The notes beneath the pieces were generated by a model that was not told where the DNA came from, made no database searches, and saw only the letters and a program-made list of their open reading frames with translations. Positions 59,930 through 64,000 of a DNA stretch of 64,000 bases are shown one piece after another. Source of the DNA: Amphirosellinia nigrospora (Eukaryota > Ascomycota > Sordariomycetes > Xylariales > Xylariaceae); NCBI GenBank assembly GCA_004123355.1, contig SCHM01000001.1:8132193-8196192 (forward strand). The letters are read 5' to 3'. Made by a program: the position numbers and the translations under genes. Position 1 is the stretch's first letter, and every line of letters starts with the position of its first letter.

Positions 59930-61600
59930 CGCGACAAGCTAATCAGAGGGGGTGAGCAGCTGGGTTGAATTCTTCATACGGCTTGTCAGAGGAGCACTAG
60001 ATGTGGAGATTCAGGGGTTGACCTATCACTTGCTACAGTCCTATGTCAAGTGCCGGAAAGTAGTAGTAGAGGATTGTAAGGCATCGAAACCCTGCTATCT
60101 TTGATGTATAAGTAGTCTGTTAAAGTGTGTTCGGGCTGTGCTCCGTAGGCATGTAGTTACAGGGCATCACTCGACTCTAAAGCGAGCGCACATCTGAAGA
60201 AAATCCCAACTTGACGCCCTCCAAGATCGCGGGGACGTCCTGGCGCGAAAACTCTAAAATTCCCCGCGATCTGGGAGGGGGCTTTTCTGTGCTGCTACCG
60301 AAAGTGCCAACTCGCTTAAGCATGTATTATGCTATGGATGAGCGCGACCCATCCTTTAATTGCGACTCCAACTACATATACGTATAATTAGACGTGACTA
60401 ACCGAGACCTTTAATCTTTTCCCGATATGTTCGAATACGGCCTTTTGGGAGTCTTGGCCGTACTGTAGTCAAAATCGCAATTGAAGGGCTATCGATCACC
60501 GTCGCAGCGATGCGGCACGTAAGGGAGTGTCGCGTCTGCTTTCTGTTGGATCAGACATTGCGATATGTCGCATCGTCCATTGCAACGTCGGACAATCTAT
60601 GCGTGTTCGATGCTATTAACTATGGCAAGGTATGGCGCGTGGCATCGGAATCCTGCAGGAAATGCTGTGGTAGTAGCGAAGCAACCTTTTTGTTTGACCG
60701 ACAGGTAGAAAATGCGGAGAAATCTGGTCTCGCCTACTACACCCAAACTTCGGTTTGAAAGTCGCCCTATGCCCCCGGCTCCCCTTAAACTTTCACTTGC
60801 AGCAAAACATCAAACTCACCTTGAAATGTCAGATAATGGCGTATGTTACTGGATATTGTGCCGTTCTTGGGCTCTTGCGGGCTATCCGCATTACAGCGTG
60901 ACGGTTCAAATGATTTGTTACTCTGAAGCTTTCTTGAATTTCAGATTAAGCCTTAGACCAGTAAATTCAAGCTAAAAATATTCCGCCGCATTCTACGTCT
61001 TCTTGTAGATTGAAAATATTAAGATAGGCCGAAAATGAATTTAATCTAATTCTAAGAGCTCACCCTAAACGAGCCTATAGCGGGGCCGATGCGGGCCGTG
61101 CCGTTTCCCCGCATTACGCTAGACCTAACCTATTTACAAAGGTCGCCACCCCTAAGTAAAAGCGGCATCGTTCGGGCCAGGAAAAACAGCATAACCCGGC
61201 GGCTCGACAGTTCCGTTTCCCTCAATACCTACGGCACACCGGTAGAGTTAACATGCCAAGAGCAAAAAGGAGGCCCGGCGGCTACGAGGTAGACCGCACC
61301 GCCACGACCCGCATAATAAGTTAGCACAGACTTTCGTGCTGAGTTCCTAATATTGCTTTTTGAGGTACTTCAACATTATCAAAGCCACGTGGAATTTGCT
61401 TGACAGAGTTATGCTTAAGAAATGCGATAAGGTGGAACAGCCGAGCAACTTCATGTGAAGGACAACAACTACTATGTTTAAAATATCTTGAATATAGTAC
61501 TTGTGCGATTCATGATCCATATAGTGCCTGCCTTGAAGATAATCCAATCAATCATCATACATGAGGGAAATACATGTAGTCACGTTTCTCGTCCACACAC
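59930..61600. other. Intergenic, with a long foldback
   Basis: About 1.7 kb. It contains the foldback at 60217-60279 and a comparatively GC-rich patch at about 61080-61310. Open frames at 60510-60758, 60712-60975 and 61089-61292 show no family resemblance. Confidence 0.4.
60217..60279. repeat. Long inverted repeat (19-bp arms, 25-nt loop)
   Basis: The arms CCCTCCAAGATCGCGGGGA and TCCCCGCGATCTGGGAGGG pair over 19 positions with one mismatch. The arms are GC-rich in an AT-rich surrounding, and a TTTT stretch follows the right arm. It lies between genes. Confidence 0.9.
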
Positions 61601-61639
61601 AGAATCAAATCTAAGCTATATATGTGATGGCAGGATATT

Positions 61640-62330
61640 CCAACTAGGCATACCACATGACTCCAGTCCGTCTGACTTTGGCCGTTCCAGGTGGCGGCGG
61701 TATACCGGCCGGTTGGAGGGTGTCCTTATCTACATCCCCAACGCTCCAGTAAGTCGACTGTCCTTTGATCTGTAGATATAGCGCTACGTGAAAAGGAAGT
61801 TAGTAGGATTTTAATAACACAACAGGAGCTCTTGATGGCCGATTCATTACCTTTTGCCAGCATCATGGGACACTCAGCTCGCTTCGTAGGCGGGACCCCT
61901 AGGAGGTTATGGCGCTCATGGTTAACCTTGACGGATTGCTCGTATCCGTAGATTTTACCAAACCCCACAGGCAATATCGGATTGTCCGTTATCTTCTTGA
62001 TTCCGCTATTCGGAGTCACCGCTGTTGTGCACGTTTAAGTGTCTGATCGTAGATTTCATCGGGGGAATAAATATGACTTACTTCCACCTACTGCATGCAT
62101 GAGCTCGTGGAATACTGTTTCTGACAACGGTTTGAGCTGGTCGAGAGCTGTAAACCCGCTGAGGAGTCCATCTTGGTTCACCATGTCGAGAGAACGGTGG
62201 TCTAGCCCATCGTTCGCGGGAGGGTCCCACCGCTTCTTGGCGATCATGATGTGCGCCTGGTTGCTGAAGTCGGCCACGTCGCCGTTCGGTAGTATTTGCT
62301 TATATCCTACGAATAACTAATGAGTACTCT
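61640..62330 (-). pseudogene. HExxH (M35/Lys-metallopeptidase-like) protein, 5'-truncated
   Basis: The exon at about 62056-62306 (acceptor TTCGTAG) codes for ADFSNQAHIMIAKKRWDPP and ends with ETVFHELMHAVGG, a zincin HExxH motif. After an intron (about 62035-62090) it continues with IKKITDNPILPVGFGKIYGY and VNHERHNLLGVPP. A third segment ends YWSVGDVDKD plus a Pro-rich tail near 61640. This order matches a group of fungal secreted metallopeptidase-like proteins. No signal peptide or first exons are found upstream, where the AT-rich block begins within about 100 bp. The exon just before the last shows conflicting frames. I consider it a remnant; the exact family is uncertain. Confidence 0.5.
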
Positions 62331-62381
62331 TCTATGACAAGCAAGGTGAGCAGCACTCATATCACGGATAAGTGGGTCTAT

Positions 62382-62410
62382 GGTGAGCCCCAGGGACTAG
62401 GGCTCGCCCT
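62382..62410. repeat. Imperfect inverted repeat at the edge of the AT-rich block
   Basis: The arms GGTGAGCCC and GGGCTCGCC pair with one mismatch around a short spacer, with CTAT/ATAG just outside. It sits where composition changes sharply and could be the end of an old mobile element. Confidence 0.5.
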
Positions 62411-62429
62411 AACTATAGTCCGAGTGATC

Positions 62430-64000
62430 GTTTACTATATATAGGATCTTTATTGGGTAGCTAGAAGGTACGATATTGTACGTAATAATAGGTAAAATAA
62501 TATTAGTATATATCGATTTATTTTTTTTAATTATTCGTACGAAAGCTAGGCTTTCGTACGGAGAATTTTTTTATACGAAAAAAATTTTGCCGCAATATAC
62601 CGTACGACTAAATCGGGCGGATATATTAGCCCGACTTTATTATACAAATAGCTAATATTATAATTAATAATTAGCTATTGTATGCAATTAATACTAATAT
62701 ATTAACTTTATACGTAAATAATATTATAATTATAATATTAGCTTTTTTTTTTTAGCTATAGCGTGTTTTCGTACGATTGTTTTTTTTAATATAAAAAATC
62801 TAAATATAAAAAAAATATTAAATATATCGTATAGTAAATATATAAATAAAAAAGCGCTTAATAATATATTAAATTATTATTTCTTAAAATATTTAATGCT
62901 TATATAACTATACGTAAAAAAAAAGTTAATAAATATAAATAAAAAAGCTAACTTATATATAATTATTATATATAATTTTTTTGTTTAATTTATTTAAATA
63001 TTTTAAAAAATTAAATAATACGTTATTTTTATATTTATTACTATTATATATAAATTAAATCGCTTTTGTATTATTTTCTGTTTTTTTTTTTTTTTTTTTT
63101 TTTTACGCGTATATATTTATACTTATATATATATATATATATATACGTATATATATACTTCGTATATATATTCTAACTAATTTTATAAACTTATATAATA
63201 TTAAGTTTAATAATTATATAATAAAACATAATATTAGTAATAATATTAATAATAATATTAATAATATTAATAATACTAATAATATTAGTAATAATATTAC
63301 CGCTATTATTATTATTATTATTATTATACGTAAAGCTTTTTAAATTTTTTTAAATATTATATTAATAAGCAATTAAAGCAAAATTGCTATTAATATTAGC
63401 TATAGCTATTATAGGACTTGCTAACTTTATCGGGTCTTTTACCCGCGTTTTACGCCTTTTACCTTCGGTAATATTATATAATTCTAAAATTTCGTACGTT
63501 TAAAAAATAATAACGCTATTAAAGTTTATAGTTTTTTTACTAAAATTAAACTTATAAAGTTTTTATACTAATATTATATATAAACGTACGTATATTTTTA
63601 TTTATTTATTTTATATAAATAATTTTAATATATATTTTAGCTAATTTGTTTTATTATACGATAAAATAAAAAAAATATAATTGCTTTTATTTTTTTATAT
63701 AATATTATTTTTAAATATTATTAACTATTATTTTTATTAATATATAAAAAAATTTATATATTAAAAAAATACTTCTATATAATTTTTATTTAAAATTATA
63801 GCTAAATTATTGTTTTATATTAAAATAATTTACGCAATAATTATATTAATTATTAAAATATTCTATTTAACTAATATATATAATATTAAATTTTAAAGCA
63901 GCGTTTATAGCGCTTATATATAGCGATTGTATAATATTTATTATTTTTTATACGTAGTTTAAATTTAAAAAAAAAAAAAAAAAATAAAAAATTAATCGTA
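62430..64000. repeat. Extremely AT-rich, RIP-like block
   Basis: From about 62430 to the end the sequence is almost only A and T, with abundant TA dinucleotides. Most remaining C is in CG or CT context (for example the recurring CGTACG) and CA/TG are scarce. Simple tracts include a T24 run at 63081-63104, a TA run near 63125-63144, TTA repeats near 63308 and an A-run near 63968. This composition is expected from repeat-induced point mutation of an old transposon or heterochromatic DNA in Pezizomycotina. No open frame survives. It continues past the window. Confidence 0.85.

Noticed and set aside
63081-63144. Possible telomeric or centromeric repeat
   Set aside because: Only simple T and TA tracts; no TTAGGG array and no satellite unit is visible.
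1-64000. CRISPR array, bacterial operon or phage features
   Set aside because: The window is fungal nuclear DNA with spliced genes; no regularly spaced repeats were found.

Overview
The window is nuclear DNA of a filamentous ascomycete (Pezizomycotina). The genes carry short GT..AG introns, mostly 44-150 bp. They encode fungal proteins such as a NoxA-type NADPH oxidase, saccharopine dehydrogenase, betaine-lipid synthase, class I myosin, a PTH11/SAT4-type receptor-like protein and a PaxU/DUF829 protein. The right end is an extremely AT-rich block of the kind left by repeat-induced point mutation (RIP).

Layout: BTA1 (minus, cut by the left edge); AlaX-type tRNA editing protein and VPS28 (minus); NOC2 (plus, divergent from VPS28); a DUF1857/AtaL-like protein; a GNAT acetyltransferase (minus); a nine-exon orphan gene with a degenerate OTU-like core; an F-box gene (minus); a membrane-anchored FN3/coiled-coil protein; a CMC1-like twin CX9C protein; LYS1 (minus); tRNA-Cys; a second F-box-like gene and a small secreted Cys-rich protein (minus); a DUF829 hydrolase; a DUF300/OST-alpha membrane protein; noxA (minus); a gene-empty stretch of nearly 5 kb; class I myosin; PFA4 palmitoyltransferase (minus); an E2 ubiquitin-conjugating enzyme; a second secreted Cys-rich protein (minus); a SAT4 receptor-like gene (minus); an orphan MFS-like 3' fragment (minus); a DUF1772-like membrane protein; a truncated HExxH metallopeptidase (minus); and the AT-rich block from about 62.43 kb to the end.

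Most genes are unrelated housekeeping or cell-biology genes. I see no biosynthetic cluster and no convincing new multi-gene system. Polarised growth and endomembrane functions (NoxA, myosin I, PFA4, VPS28) are near one another only by position. The right-hand 10 kb looks more accessory: secreted Cys-rich protein, receptor-like gene, gene fragments, foldbacks and RIP-like DNA.

A strong caveat: many conserved genes are broken by single-base indels, mostly in short homopolymers, while the correct protein continues in a neighbouring frame. NOC2 has four, noxA at least four and myosin at least five. The FN3 gene, PFA4, the E2 and the SAT4 gene have several each. Other genes (LYS1, GNAT, the F-box gene at 14 kb, CMC1-like, DUF300, DUF1772-like, the 29-kb secreted protein) are intact. 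This looks like an unpolished sequence rather than pseudogenes, so gene spans below cover the whole locus across such breaks.
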